Shown: positions 23,530 to 32,115 of the stretch, in pieces
Layout: every line of letters starts with the position of its first letter
Numbering within the stretch: position 1 is the stretch's first letter
Source of the DNA: CAYILR01 sp964364175
GTDB lineage: Bacteria > Bdellovibrionota > UBA1018
Direction: 5' to 3'
NCBI GenBank assembly: GCA_964364175.1
Contig: CAYILR010000037.1
Span: 1-46,843 of the forward strand
Length of the DNA stretch: 46,843 nucleotides
Position numbers and translations under genes: made by a program
Notes under the pieces: model-generated
The model's input: only the letters and a program-made list of their open reading frames with translations
Database searches by the model: none
What the model was told of the DNA's origin: nothing

Positions 23530-24252
23530 ATGCCTACTGAGACATCGACTTCACCCGTTTTTTCTGCGCGAGATCTCACCAAGACTTATCAAATGGGCGA
23601 TATCCAGATCCATGCTCTCCGAGGAGTCAATTTGAATCTTTATCCCGGAGAATTCGTCGTGTTGCTCGGCCCCTCAGGAAGCGGCAAATCAACGTTGCTC
23701 AATATTTTAGGCGGGCTGGATAATCCCACATCCGGAAGTGTTCACTACAGGGATCATGACTTGGTGACAGCCAGCGAAAGTGACCTGACACGCTATCGCA
23801 GGGAGCATGTGGGATTTGTTTTTCAGTTTTACAATCTCATCCCCACTCTGACCGCAGGAGAAAATGTTCAACTCGTCACTGATATTGTGGAGACTCCGTA
23901 CTCCGTCGAGGAAGCCCTCTCTCTCGTAGGCCTTTACGAACGGCGTGATCATTTTCCATCCCAGCTTTCTGGCGGTGAGCAACAGCGTGTCGCGATCGCC
24001 CGAGCAGTATCCAAACGGCCCGACATTCTCCTTTGTGATGAACCCACGGGAGCGCTTGATCTTGCTACCGGAAAAAAAGTTCTCGAGGCCATTCTAAAAG
24101 TGAACCGCGAACTGGGCACTCTCGTTGCCATCATCACTCACAATGCTGCGATCGCGGGACTAGCTGACCGAGTCGTACGATTAGCCAACGGGCAAATCGT
24201 ATCAGTCGAAACCAATCCAAAAAAAATCACTGTAGATGAACTGAGCTGGTAA
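23530..24252 (+). CDS. ABC transporter ATP-binding protein (LolD/MacB-type)
   Basis: 240 residues from ATG 23530, preceded by AGGAG. Walker A GPSGSGKST, Q-loop FVFQFYNLIPTLT, signature LSGGEQQRVAIARA, Walker B ILLCDEPTGALD and H-switch ITHN are all intact, in the LolD/MacB/FtsE subfamily that drives FtsX-like permeases. The stop overlaps the permease start by one base (TAATG). First gene of a three-gene export operon. Confidence 0.93.
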   Translation: MPTETSTSPVFSARDLTKTYQMGDIQIHALRGVNLNLYPGEFVVLLGPSGSGKSTLLNILGGLDNPTSGSVHYRDHDLVTASESDLTRYRREHVGFVFQFYNLIPTLTAGENVQLVTDIVETPYSVEEALSLVGLYERRDHFPSQLSGGEQQRVAIARAVSKRPDILLCDEPTGALDLATGKKVLEAILKVNRELGTLVAIITHNAAIAGLADRVVRLANGQIVSVETNPKKITVDELSW

Positions 24253-26615
24253 TGAAAACCATCCACGTCAAAATCATCCGTGACATTCGGCGCATGCGTG
24301 GACAGGTGATCACGATTGCCTTGATTGTTGCTTGTGGCGTCGCCGTCCTGGTCTCTGCATGGAGCGCCTACCTGTCGCTTCGCAACGCGCGTGATCGATT
24401 CTATGCCGAGTATGCATTCGGAGATATTTTTGCTGAATTTAAAAAAGCCCCGGCAGATGTGGCCTTGAGCCTTGCATCTGTCCCTGGCGTACGCTCGCTG
24501 GAGACGCGCGTGGTTTTCAATGGAATTATAGACATGCCCTATCAGGACGAGCCGTCGATGGGGACGTTTGTCTCGACTCCGAGCGACTCGACATCGGGGC
24601 TGAATCGCGTTTACCTGCGAACCGGTCGCATGCCAATTCCCGGACGAACGATCGAGACGCTAGTCAATGAAGGTTTTGCACGGGCTCATCATCTCAAACC
24701 ATCTGACTCTCTCTCGGTGACCCTCAACGGTCAGCAGCGACAGATCACGATCGTGGGAATTGGCATTTCGCCAGAGTATATTTATGCACTCAACCCCGCG
24801 GCCCCACTGCCTGACGACAAGCACTTCGGCATATTTTGGTTGCCACAAAAAGCTCTAGAAGAACTCTGCAATATGGGCGGATCGTTCAACGCAGTGACCG
24901 CATCCATCAACTCGAACGCAAGTTCCAATGATATCCTTTCTGAATTTGATCGAATCCTGAAGCCTTATGGAAATCTGGGAGCTTACTCTCGCGCAAGACA
25001 ACCTTCCAACATGATTATCTCGGACGAAATTTCGCAGCAAAAAATCATGGCATTTTTCATGCCATTTATTTTCCTTTCAATTTCAGCCTTTCTTGTCCAT
25101 GTCATCGTCTCCCGGCTGGTTTCACTTCAGCGCAATCAAATCGCGACACTGAAAGCCTGTGGCTACACGAACTTCCAGGTGGCCTCTCACTACCTCACAC
25201 TGGTGGCTGTCACCCTGAGTTTGGGTGCGGTTCCAGGGGTGATCTCAGGTTTGCTTTTGGGTCTTTACGAGTGCGGCATGTACCAGGATTTTTTTAAATT
25301 CCCTTCGTTGGATTTTGTCATCAGTCCCGCAGCCATTGCAGTTGGAGTGGCGGCTGGGGTAATCCCAGGACTCTTGGGTGCGTTGTCCAGCATTCTCGCC
25401 ATCGTGCGCATGCCACCGGCCGAAGCCATGAAACCACCGTCACCTCCAGTGATGCATCAAGGAATCCTGGAACGGCTCCACATTCAGGCGCGAATTTCAA
25501 TCATCGGTCGAATGGTGATTCGTGACCTGCTGCTGCGTCCCTGGCGAATGGGCATGACGATCATCGGAATGTCTGCCTCGCTGGCCCTCATCATCACCTC
25601 GTCCTTTTGGCGGGACACGATATTCTATATTTTTGACACTCAATTTCAAATCGCCCAGCGCGAGGATTTTACAGTTAACTTCATTCGACCCCTTCCGATC
25701 GAAGCTCTCAATCAAATTCAAGCGATCCCCGGTGTTCTGGAAGTCGAAGGCTATCACATGGTTCCGATTCGGTTTCGTTACAAAAATTACAAACGGGAAA
25801 TCGCCATACAAGGATGGCCAAGTGAAAGCCGACTGAGAAAGCTGGTTTCTACACAAGGCGAATTTATTTCCCTGCCTCATCAGGGACTCCTCGTCAGCAA
25901 CTCGTTTCACGAGTGGTGGGGAGCCGAACTGGGCGAAATGGTGGATATCGAGGCTCTCGACGGAACCCAGAGAAATCTCTCTCTGCCCATTACAGGTTTT
26001 ACCAACGACCTCATTGGCAACAGTGCTTACATGGAGATCCATGACCTCTGGCGAGTGTTTCGAGAAAGCGAGACTTACAACCTCGCTGCGCTCCACATTG
26101 ATCCTCGTCAATCAGCCCCGATTTTTGCAAAACTCAAAAGCCTGCCGGGCGTGGCATCCGTCAATGTCAAAACCCTGCTCTACGAGAGCTTCAAAAAAAC
26201 GATGGCGGGCGTATCACTTGCGTTCACCTACATCCTGATTGGATTTGCGGTGACCATCACCCTGGGAATTATCTACAATGCTGCACGCGTGACTTATTCC
26301 GAGCGAAGCTGGGAGCTTGCCAGCCTTCGAATCCTCGGATTCGATCAGATATCAGTCAAAGGCCTGATGCTGGCTGAAATTGCGTTTCAAGTCATCCTGT
26401 CACTCCCTTTAGGATGCGTTGCCGGCAGGTGGCTTGCGGAAGCCAGCCTCAATATGGTCGATACGGAGACTTTTTCTTTTCCGCTAATCATTCATGCCTC
26501 GACTTACGTCACCAGCGTTGCAATTGTGATCATCGCGTTTTTATTCAGCGGAATAATGATCTCGAGGATGGTAGATCGAACAAAACTCACAGAAGCTTTG
26601 AAGATGGCGGATTAA
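24252..26615 (+). CDS. FtsX-like ABC permease
   Basis: 787 residues. An N-terminal membrane helix (VITIALIVACGVAVLVSAWSA) leads to a periplasmic domain, then three helices at about 270-390 form the first FtsX domain. A second N-terminal-like helix near 430 and a second periplasmic domain are followed by the last helices at about 655-775. This duplicated architecture is that of large DevC/LolC-like permeases working by mechanotransmission rather than transport through the membrane. Partner genes flank it. Cargo unknown. Confidence 0.9.
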   Translation: MKTIHVKIIRDIRRMRGQVITIALIVACGVAVLVSAWSAYLSLRNARDRFYAEYAFGDIFAEFKKAPADVALSLASVPGVRSLETRVVFNGIIDMPYQDEPSMGTFVSTPSDSTSGLNRVYLRTGRMPIPGRTIETLVNEGFARAHHLKPSDSLSVTLNGQQRQITIVGIGISPEYIYALNPAAPLPDDKHFGIFWLPQKALEELCNMGGSFNAVTASINSNASSNDILSEFDRILKPYGNLGAYSRARQPSNMIISDEISQQKIMAFFMPFIFLSISAFLVHVIVSRLVSLQRNQIATLKACGYTNFQVASHYLTLVAVTLSLGAVPGVISGLLLGLYECGMYQDFFKFPSLDFVISPAAIAVGVAAGVIPGLLGALSSILAIVRMPPAEAMKPPSPPVMHQGILERLHIQARISIIGRMVIRDLLLRPWRMGMTIIGMSASLALIITSSFWRDTIFYIFDTQFQIAQREDFTVNFIRPLPIEALNQIQAIPGVLEVEGYHMVPIRFRYKNYKREIAIQGWPSESRLRKLVSTQGEFISLPHQGLLVSNSFHEWWGAELGEMVDIEALDGTQRNLSLPITGFTNDLIGNSAYMEIHDLWRVFRESETYNLAALHIDPRQSAPIFAKLKSLPGVASVNVKTLLYESFKKTMAGVSLAFTYILIGFAVTITLGIIYNAARVTYSERSWELASLRILGFDQISVKGLMLAEIAFQVILSLPLGCVAGRWLAEASLNMVDTETFSFPLIIHASTYVTSVAIVIIAFLFSGIMISRMVDRTKLTEALKMAD

Positions 26616-26618
26616 CTT

Positions 26619-27524
26619 ATGAATGAAGAAGGCCTCAAGTCTCGTCGGCGGAAAAAAATCATCGGAATCGCAGCCGCGGTTTGCCTGTTGCTCGCAGCAA
26701 GCTACTTTGTTGCGCGATCCCGTCCAGTTCAAGTAGAAATCGCGGCAGTCAAACGGGGGGTGTTCGAAGAAACATTCAAGTCAGATGGACGGCTTCGCTC
26801 CAAGGACAAGTACACCGTCCCCGCTTTTGCAAACGGTGATCTGATGAGCCGGGTGACACTTAAAGCAGGCGACGAAATAAAAAAAGGCGATCCCATTGTC
26901 GAATTGTTCTGGGACAAACACCTGACGATCCGCGCACCGATCTCGGGAGTCGTGTCACAGGTCTTTCGAGATAGCATGGGTCCGATTGTCCGAGGAGCCC
27001 CGATCATAGAAATCATTGACCCAACTCAAATCGAAGTCATCACCGAGCTGCTGACACCGGATGCAACGAGAATCCGTGTCGGAGCTTCCATTCTCGTGGA
27101 AGGATGGGGCGGTCCGGCATTTCGCGGAAAAGTTCATCGCATCAGCAAAGCAGGCTTTGTCAAACCGTCGGCTCTAGGGGTCGAAGAAGAACGAACCGAA
27201 ATCCAGTCTGAACTCGACCACGGTGATCCCGCCTTGATTACAAAAATGGGAAATAATTTTCATGTGGATGTGATTTTTTATCTTTCTCGTCAGGAAAACG
27301 TCCTGCAAATTCCCATCGGATCACTGTTCAGAGATGGAAATCAGTGGGCAGTATTCGTCGTACAAAAAGGTCGCGCCCAAAAGCGAATGGTCACTCTGGG
27401 CGCAAGAAATGATCGGGACACAGTGCTGCTCACCGGACTCAGTGAGGGCGAAACGGTGATCCTTTACCCCGGAGATTTAATTCGGGAAAATATTCGTGTC
27501 AAAGCTCGAACCCCGGCTCGCTGA
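26619..27524 (+). CDS. periplasmic adaptor subunit (HlyD/MacA-like)
   Basis: 301 residues. Membrane anchor at about 13-32 (IIGIAAAVCLLLAASYFVA). The lipoyl-like halves are VTLKAGDEIKKGDPIVELFWD and IRAPISGVVSQVFRD, and a beta-barrel and membrane-proximal domain follow. The alpha-helical hairpin between the lipoyl halves is almost absent, so it probably cannot reach a TolC-type channel by itself. Starts 3 bp after the permease. No outer-membrane factor gene follows. Confidence 0.88.
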   Translation: MNEEGLKSRRRKKIIGIAAAVCLLLAASYFVARSRPVQVEIAAVKRGVFEETFKSDGRLRSKDKYTVPAFANGDLMSRVTLKAGDEIKKGDPIVELFWDKHLTIRAPISGVVSQVFRDSMGPIVRGAPIIEIIDPTQIEVITELLTPDATRIRVGASILVEGWGGPAFRGKVHRISKAGFVKPSALGVEEERTEIQSELDHGDPALITKMGNNFHVDVIFYLSRQENVLQIPIGSLFRDGNQWAVFVVQKGRAQKRMVTLGARNDRDTVLLTGLSEGETVILYPGDLIRENIRVKARTPAR

Positions 27525-28064
27525 CTAGTGTAAATACGCACCCAAAATTAGGATCGCCAGGTGCGCCGAAAATCCGTAACAAGCCTGGCCTTTGAGGGTA
27601 AATGAAATCTCCTCGCCATTGAAATTGGTTTTGTAAGTCGGATTCATGAAATGGTTGTTGGCAAAACCATCTGCCGTAATGGAAACCACCATTTCTTTGC
27701 CGTTCACGCTAAAAATCAATTGATTTTGAGCTCGATCGATTCGGGCCAAATACAAAGCCGTTTCGACAGTCCCTTTTTCGGTGTCGTGACGAATCAGTCC
27801 GGTCAGTTTCCCATTTTCCATTGCGAAAGCTGCTTTGACGAGTTTTCCATCCTTCCGAAAAGTTAATTCAGAGGTGAAGGTCTCCTCGTCCATCGCTCCG
27901 AAAGCCACAAAACCCTTAATCGAACCCGCAAACGCATGGTCGTACGCTTTGAGATCGATTTGAGTCCCTTGAATGGTTGAAAGCGGATGCTCTCCGGCAA
28001 AACCGACAGCTGTCGTGAGTGCTAACAAAGAAATACTGAGAAATGCGGTGATTTGTTTTTTCAT
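27525..28064 (-). CDS. exported protein, unknown function
   Basis: 179 residues from ATG 28064. Signal peptide at residues 1-23 (ISLLALTTAVGFA). The mature chain is beta-rich (ELTFRKDGKLVKAAFAMENG; ALYLARIDRAQNQLIFSVNG) and may form a small barrel or lipocalin-like fold. A hydrophobic tail (LAILILGAYLH) ends the protein. The stop abuts that of the convergent adaptor gene with no spacer. No family recognised. Confidence 0.65.
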   Translation of the reverse strand: MKKQITAFLSISLLALTTAVGFAGEHPLSTIQGTQIDLKAYDHAFAGSIKGFVAFGAMDEETFTSELTFRKDGKLVKAAFAMENGKLTGLIRHDTEKGTVETALYLARIDRAQNQLIFSVNGKEMVVSITADGFANNHFMNPTYKTNFNGEEISFTLKGQACYGFSAHLAILILGAYLH

Positions 28065-28121
28065 GATTTCTAAATTTTCATGAGCAACAGAAAAAATCAA
28101 TTTATTTCTCAGCACGAGACC

Positions 28122-28640
28122 CTATTCAACAATTCGAATCACGGGGCTCAGTGATTCCATAAACACGGAACCAATACTGTCACTCAGTTCGCCTTGTCTC
28201 AAATTAAGATCCACACTTCTTGGGCCTGGACGATTTCTGAAATATGCATCGATTGTTGTTTGCAATGTTTTGCTCGCTTGGTTTGCGCGAGAATAAACAC
28301 CGAAGACTATTTTTCCTCCTGCAAATGTAAACTCACATCCTCCACCCTCACTGAATTTCAAAGTCCTTGCATGAAATTCATAATAAGTCAGCGCATCCGT
28401 GTGAATCGGAAAGACTTGTCTGATTGGACGTTGGTCCGCGTTCAAACATTTTGCGTCATTCAAATTGGTTGCATCCAAATAGTATTCGGCAGAAATCACC
28501 GATTTGAAGATGTAATCATTGGGGGTTTGATCAAAAAGAAACACGGTGTAGTCGACCTTTTGAGAACCAGCCCATGCAACGCTGCTCACTGCACCCAATA
28601 AAAATACCTCCAAAACCCTTCCTAATGTTCTGAATTTCAT
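28122..28640 (-). CDS. exported protein in operon with FGE-like protein
   Basis: 172 residues from ATG 28640, which overlaps the stop of the upstream FGE-like gene by 4 bp. Signal peptide at residues 1-24 (VLEVFLLGAVSSVAWA). Two cysteines (AKCLNAD and GGCEFTF). The mature chain looks mostly beta. No family recognised. Coupling with the FGE-like gene suggests the two products act together outside the cytoplasm. Confidence 0.7.
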   Translation of the reverse strand: MKFRTLGRVLEVFLLGAVSSVAWAGSQKVDYTVFLFDQTPNDYIFKSVISAEYYLDATNLNDAKCLNADQRPIRQVFPIHTDALTYYEFHARTLKFSEGGGCEFTFAGGKIVFGVYSRANQASKTLQTTIDAYFRNRPGPRSVDLNLRQGELSDSIGSVFMESLSPVIRIVE

Positions 28641-29464
28641 AGAAGCCTCTCTGTTACTGAAATTGATTTTACAGGAATCACACAACGAACTCCGGTGTTG
28701 TTCCACGGTGTCGAAGGCTTGATACAACCTCGATAGCTAGTGGAATAAGTATCAGGAATCGTGAAACTCCACCCCATTCCACGATGCACTTTTCTGGGAA
28801 ACCCATCGTTGGGTATCTGAAATGCAACTGGATTTTTGCAAATCCGATTCCCTTGACTATAGGTCCCTCCGTCACACCGATGATAAGAATCCAAGTGGTA
28901 CCAATCCAAAGTCCATTCCGAAACATTGCCCATCAAGTCATAAACACCATAAGGATTGGCTGGGTATTGACCCACAGGCTCAATTCCGTGCTCGAACGTA
29001 TTAAAAATATTTCCATATTTTTGATTGGGTGAATTGTCAGGCGAAGAAAAATGCAATCCCACTCCACCCTTTGCGACTTTCTCCCATTCTGCTTCAGTCG
29101 GAAGACGCTTGCCTCTGAGACGACAATACTCCTCAGCACGGTACCAAGTTCCCACGTTACCTGCCTGAAGCCCCTTGGGTTCAAAATCAGCTGGAATGTT
29201 TCCGAGAGCGCCTAGCTCAAATGCTGTCGCCTCATATTGGTCCACATAAAAATCATCCACTTCGATCCATCGCCAGGGCAATTCATCTCCCTGGTTCCGA
29301 GAAGTAGCTCCCATAACATAGGGACCTTCGTTTCTAATGAGAACCATGTGCGATGTATCCCGTGTAAATCTAACGGTTTTGTTATAATCATCGATTGTTT
29401 TCATTTCCGCGGTTGCAACAGAAGCCACCCAGAACGAAATGTAAACGCCGTATTTCATCTTCAT
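28637..29464 (-). CDS. exported FGE/SUMF1-fold protein
   Basis: 275 residues, with GAGGGG 4 bp before the ATG. Signal peptide at residues 1-19. The formylglycine-generating enzyme fold is clear: YVMGATSRNQGDELP, VDDFYVDQYEATAFE, GKRLPTEAEWEKVAKGG, NPYGVYDLMGNVSEWTLDWY and, at the end, GVRCVIP. The cysteine pair needed for true sulfatase activation is not evident, so it may bind ligands (C-type-lectin-like) or be a variant enzyme. It is divergent from the fused regulator at 29573, which carries a similar C-terminal fold. Confidence 0.85.
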   Translation of the reverse strand: MKMKYGVYISFWVASVATAEMKTIDDYNKTVRFTRDTSHMVLIRNEGPYVMGATSRNQGDELPWRWIEVDDFYVDQYEATAFELGALGNIPADFEPKGLQAGNVGTWYRAEEYCRLRGKRLPTEAEWEKVAKGGVGLHFSSPDNSPNQKYGNIFNTFEHGIEPVGQYPANPYGVYDLMGNVSEWTLDWYHLDSYHRCDGGTYSQGNRICKNPVAFQIPNDGFPRKVHRGMGWSFTIPDTYSTSYRGCIKPSTPWNNTGVRCVIPVKSISVTERLL

Positions 29465-29550
29465 CTGTCCCCTCTTTCCATATGAGTTTTAATGCTGATG
29501 TATTTGCTTTGCTTCCAAGTTAGATTTGTGTCAATTCGGTTCGGTACAAA

Positions 29551-29572
29551 CTGTTCCAAATTTTTGGAACAG
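29551..29572. promoter_or_regulatory. palindrome abutting the start of the fused regulator
   Basis: CTGTTCCAAA (29551-29560) and TTTGGAACAG (29563-29572) are perfect 10-bp arms around TT. The right arm ends at the base before the ATG at 29573 and contains the only Shine-Dalgarno-like GGA. It could be a DNA operator for the regulator and the divergent operon, a hairpin in mRNA hiding the ribosome binding site, or both. Confidence 0.65.
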
Positions 29573-31555
29573 ATGAAAAACGATATGGATCCTCAAACCA
29601 CACTCCAAGACCTACTCAGGCGTCAGTTCACGGAAAAAAATCAGAAGAACATCCGTTTCTCCTTACGTTCATTTTCGAGCCGATTGGGAATTAGCCCTGG
29701 AGCCATGAGTGAACTGCTCAACGGGCGACGACGGGTCTCCAAAAAAATAGCCGCAAGAATCACCGAACGACTTCTACTGGACCCGAAGGAACAATCTCAA
29801 ATTTTGAGTCAGTTTCGTGATCCCATTGTACGAAAAGTCCAGCCAGATCCCACACAACTCGAATTGAATGCTGACCAGTTTAAACTCCTGAGCGATTGGC
29901 ATCATTTTGCTATTCTTACCTTGATGGAGACATCGAATTTCATCCACAATAAAAAATGGATCGCAAGGCGCCTGAAAATCAACTCGCACCGAGTTCGAGA
30001 GGCTCTCGATCGCCTCCTCCGGCTTCAACTGATTAAAAAATCAGGGAAAACACTCAAACGTACTCCGACATTGATTAGTTCCTCCGATGAAATCACAAGC
30101 GCCTCGGTGCAAAAAGCACATGGACAATATTTAGAAAATGCTGAAAAAGCACTGCACGAAATTCCAATCGAGCTCCGTGATTTTACATCCATCATGCTCG
30201 CAATTGATCCCGACAGACTCCCAGAGGCAAAAAAAATGATCCGAAAATTTCAAAATCAAATGGAACGCTATCTCGAAAAAGGAAATCGAACTGAGGTCTA
30301 CCAAATGTGCATTCAGCTTTTCCCATTGACGGAAATTTCAAAATCAAAAATTAAATCGATTTTTCTAGCCTGCTTAGGCGCGCTAGCACTTCTTGTCCAA
30401 GCTCACCCGGTATCTGCTGGCACCCGAACTGGGAACGGTGGCGGAGGCTGGGTTTGTCGCGAAAGTGTGGGAAAAATTCGTTGGATGATTTTGGCTGATC
30501 TTTTCGAAGCCACCGAGGAGTACGGACTTTTTTTGGACAAAACCCGGGCTGTGAAGGACGAGACTTCAGCAAATTCATTCCTGGATTTAATCACATCTGA
30601 ATTCAATCAAGAACTGAAGCCCTACCTTGAAAAAATTCAATTACTCAAACACAAACCGCCTTACGTCCATCAAACCGACAGCCCGATTACACCCACAGAA
30701 GATGCTCACCCGCGCGTGACTCCACTTCCAGAAAGCTGTCGCATGGGATCACTCCGGTTTGAACAGATTGTTGATTACAAAGATGATGGAATGATCGTGG
30801 TTCAGAAGAGTTTGTTTAGGATGCTTTCGCCTCGAGATAAAACTGCATTGATCCTACACGAAGCCATCTACGCTCTCCGGCGTGACCGATACGGAGACAC
30901 AGACTCTGACACCACGAGACGACTGATCGCTTTGATTTTTTCAACGATTCCACAAGATTCTCCCGAGAATTTCAAAAAATCTTGGGAGACCCATGCGCTT
31001 TGGATGCCAGCACAACCCACCGAGCGAAAATCCGTCGATGGAACAGTATTCACACGCGTCACAGGACACCCCGAGTGGGGCGAAGCTTGGCAAATGCCCC
31101 CGACCCGTGAGTTCGATTCCCAACATGACAGCTTCATCGAAATTCCAGGAGCAATCTGGACCGATGTCTGGGACGATTGGGGAATCGCCATCAACGTTCC
31201 GCATGAGGGCATGAACGGGATCGATACCCGTGTGAATTTTACCAACGCCAAGGCATATTGTGAAACCCTGGGCGCTCAACTGCCAACATGGCTAGATGTG
31301 AAAAATCTCGCCCGACATCTTTGTCCCGGTCATGAAAACTGCGGAACCATGGCTCGCGCTTTCCCCATTTTGCCTTGGGCATCGTCGTCGGATTCCTTAT
31401 CCAAAACCCGATTCTGGACATCTACGCGGACTTTTCATTGGCCAAAAACTGATTCGTCCGGTTTTTATCCTTACAAAGTTTACAACAACTACCTGGACGG
31501 CAGGCAATTCATTTCCGCACAGGACACTGCGAAAGTGAGATGCGTGCTCAAGTGA
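29573..31555 (+). CDS. TIGR02147-type regulator fused to exported FGE-like sensor domain
   Basis: 660 residues from ATG 29573 (ATG 29585 possible). Residues 1-253 form a complete TIGR02147/DUF4423 regulator: helix-turn-helix at about 30-66 (SRLGISPGAMSELLNGRRRV), a winged helix near 130-165 and the usual end, QLFPLT, at 248-253. Then comes a hydrophobic segment at about 260-283 (IFLACLGALALLVQAHPVSAG) that could be a membrane helix or cleavable signal, GNGGGGWVCRES typical of an exported family, a helical domain, and a C-terminal section (FTNAKAYCETLGAQLPTWLD; FWTSTRTF; KVRCVLK) resembling the FGE-like fold next door. A one-polypeptide transmembrane regulator is inferred. Confidence 0.8.
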   Translation: MKNDMDPQTTLQDLLRRQFTEKNQKNIRFSLRSFSSRLGISPGAMSELLNGRRRVSKKIAARITERLLLDPKEQSQILSQFRDPIVRKVQPDPTQLELNADQFKLLSDWHHFAILTLMETSNFIHNKKWIARRLKINSHRVREALDRLLRLQLIKKSGKTLKRTPTLISSSDEITSASVQKAHGQYLENAEKALHEIPIELRDFTSIMLAIDPDRLPEAKKMIRKFQNQMERYLEKGNRTEVYQMCIQLFPLTEISKSKIKSIFLACLGALALLVQAHPVSAGTRTGNGGGGWVCRESVGKIRWMILADLFEATEEYGLFLDKTRAVKDETSANSFLDLITSEFNQELKPYLEKIQLLKHKPPYVHQTDSPITPTEDAHPRVTPLPESCRMGSLRFEQIVDYKDDGMIVVQKSLFRMLSPRDKTALILHEAIYALRRDRYGDTDSDTTRRLIALIFSTIPQDSPENFKKSWETHALWMPAQPTERKSVDGTVFTRVTGHPEWGEAWQMPPTREFDSQHDSFIEIPGAIWTDVWDDWGIAINVPHEGMNGIDTRVNFTNAKAYCETLGAQLPTWLDVKNLARHLCPGHENCGTMARAFPILPWASSSDSLSKTRFWTSTRTFHWPKTDSSGFYPYKVYNNYLDGRQFISAQDTAKVRCVLK

Positions 31556-32115
31556 TTCGCCCCTTCGATCCAACTCGCATACCCAAACCCAGAATTTGGA
31601 TTCCATTTCAGGTCCCGCCAAAAATGCCACTCGACCTAGAAATCGGCTGCGGCGTGGGGTGGCATCCGATTTCGTATGCTCAGAAAAATCCGGATCGATT
31701 TTTGATTGCGATTGAACATACAGCAGAAAAATTTGGCAAATTTCATCGCCGCTACGAGAGACACGAAAAACCTTCCCACCTTCTCCCGGTTCACGCCAAT
31801 GCGATTTCCTGGGTGACCTACCAACTGCCGCCGAATTGCTTGGAGCGAGTTTTCCTGCTCTACCCCAATCCGACGGATTATTGGTACGAGATGCCTTTTT
31901 TTGGTCGCTTGCAGGAATGCATGAAACCCAGAGCAACGCTGACGCTAGCCACTAACCTCCCAGAATACGCAAAATCAGCAAGGCAACAGATCACCCAAGA
32001 GTGGAAAATGAAAATCATCGATGAGTCCTCACCGATTGAGCCCAGAACTCATTTTGAAAAAAAATATCTGAAATCAGGACAAAAATGTTTCAACCTGATT
32101 TTCGAGAAACACTGA
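31540..32115 (+). CDS. TrmB-like tRNA (guanine-N7)-methyltransferase
   Basis: 191 residues, ATG overlapping the regulator's end by 16 bp. The SAM-binding motif DLEIGCGVGWHPISYA is followed by IAIEH at the second strand and by FLLYPNPTDYWYEMPFFGRL, matching the TrmB motif with Pro and acidic residues that grip tRNA. TrmB makes m7G46 in tRNA. It is shorter at both ends than E. coli TrmB, so a relative with another substrate is possible. Confidence 0.75.
   Translation: MRAQVIRPFDPTRIPKPRIWIPFQVPPKMPLDLEIGCGVGWHPISYAQKNPDRFLIAIEHTAEKFGKFHRRYERHEKPSHLLPVHANAISWVTYQLPPNCLERVFLLYPNPTDYWYEMPFFGRLQECMKPRATLTLATNLPEYAKSARQQITQEWKMKIIDESSPIEPRTHFEKKYLKSGQKCFNLIFEKH

Noticed and set aside
28637..29464. 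A true sulfatase-activating enzyme
   Set aside because: The fold fits, but the cysteine pair needed for copper-dependent formylglycine formation is not evident and no sulfatase gene is nearby.
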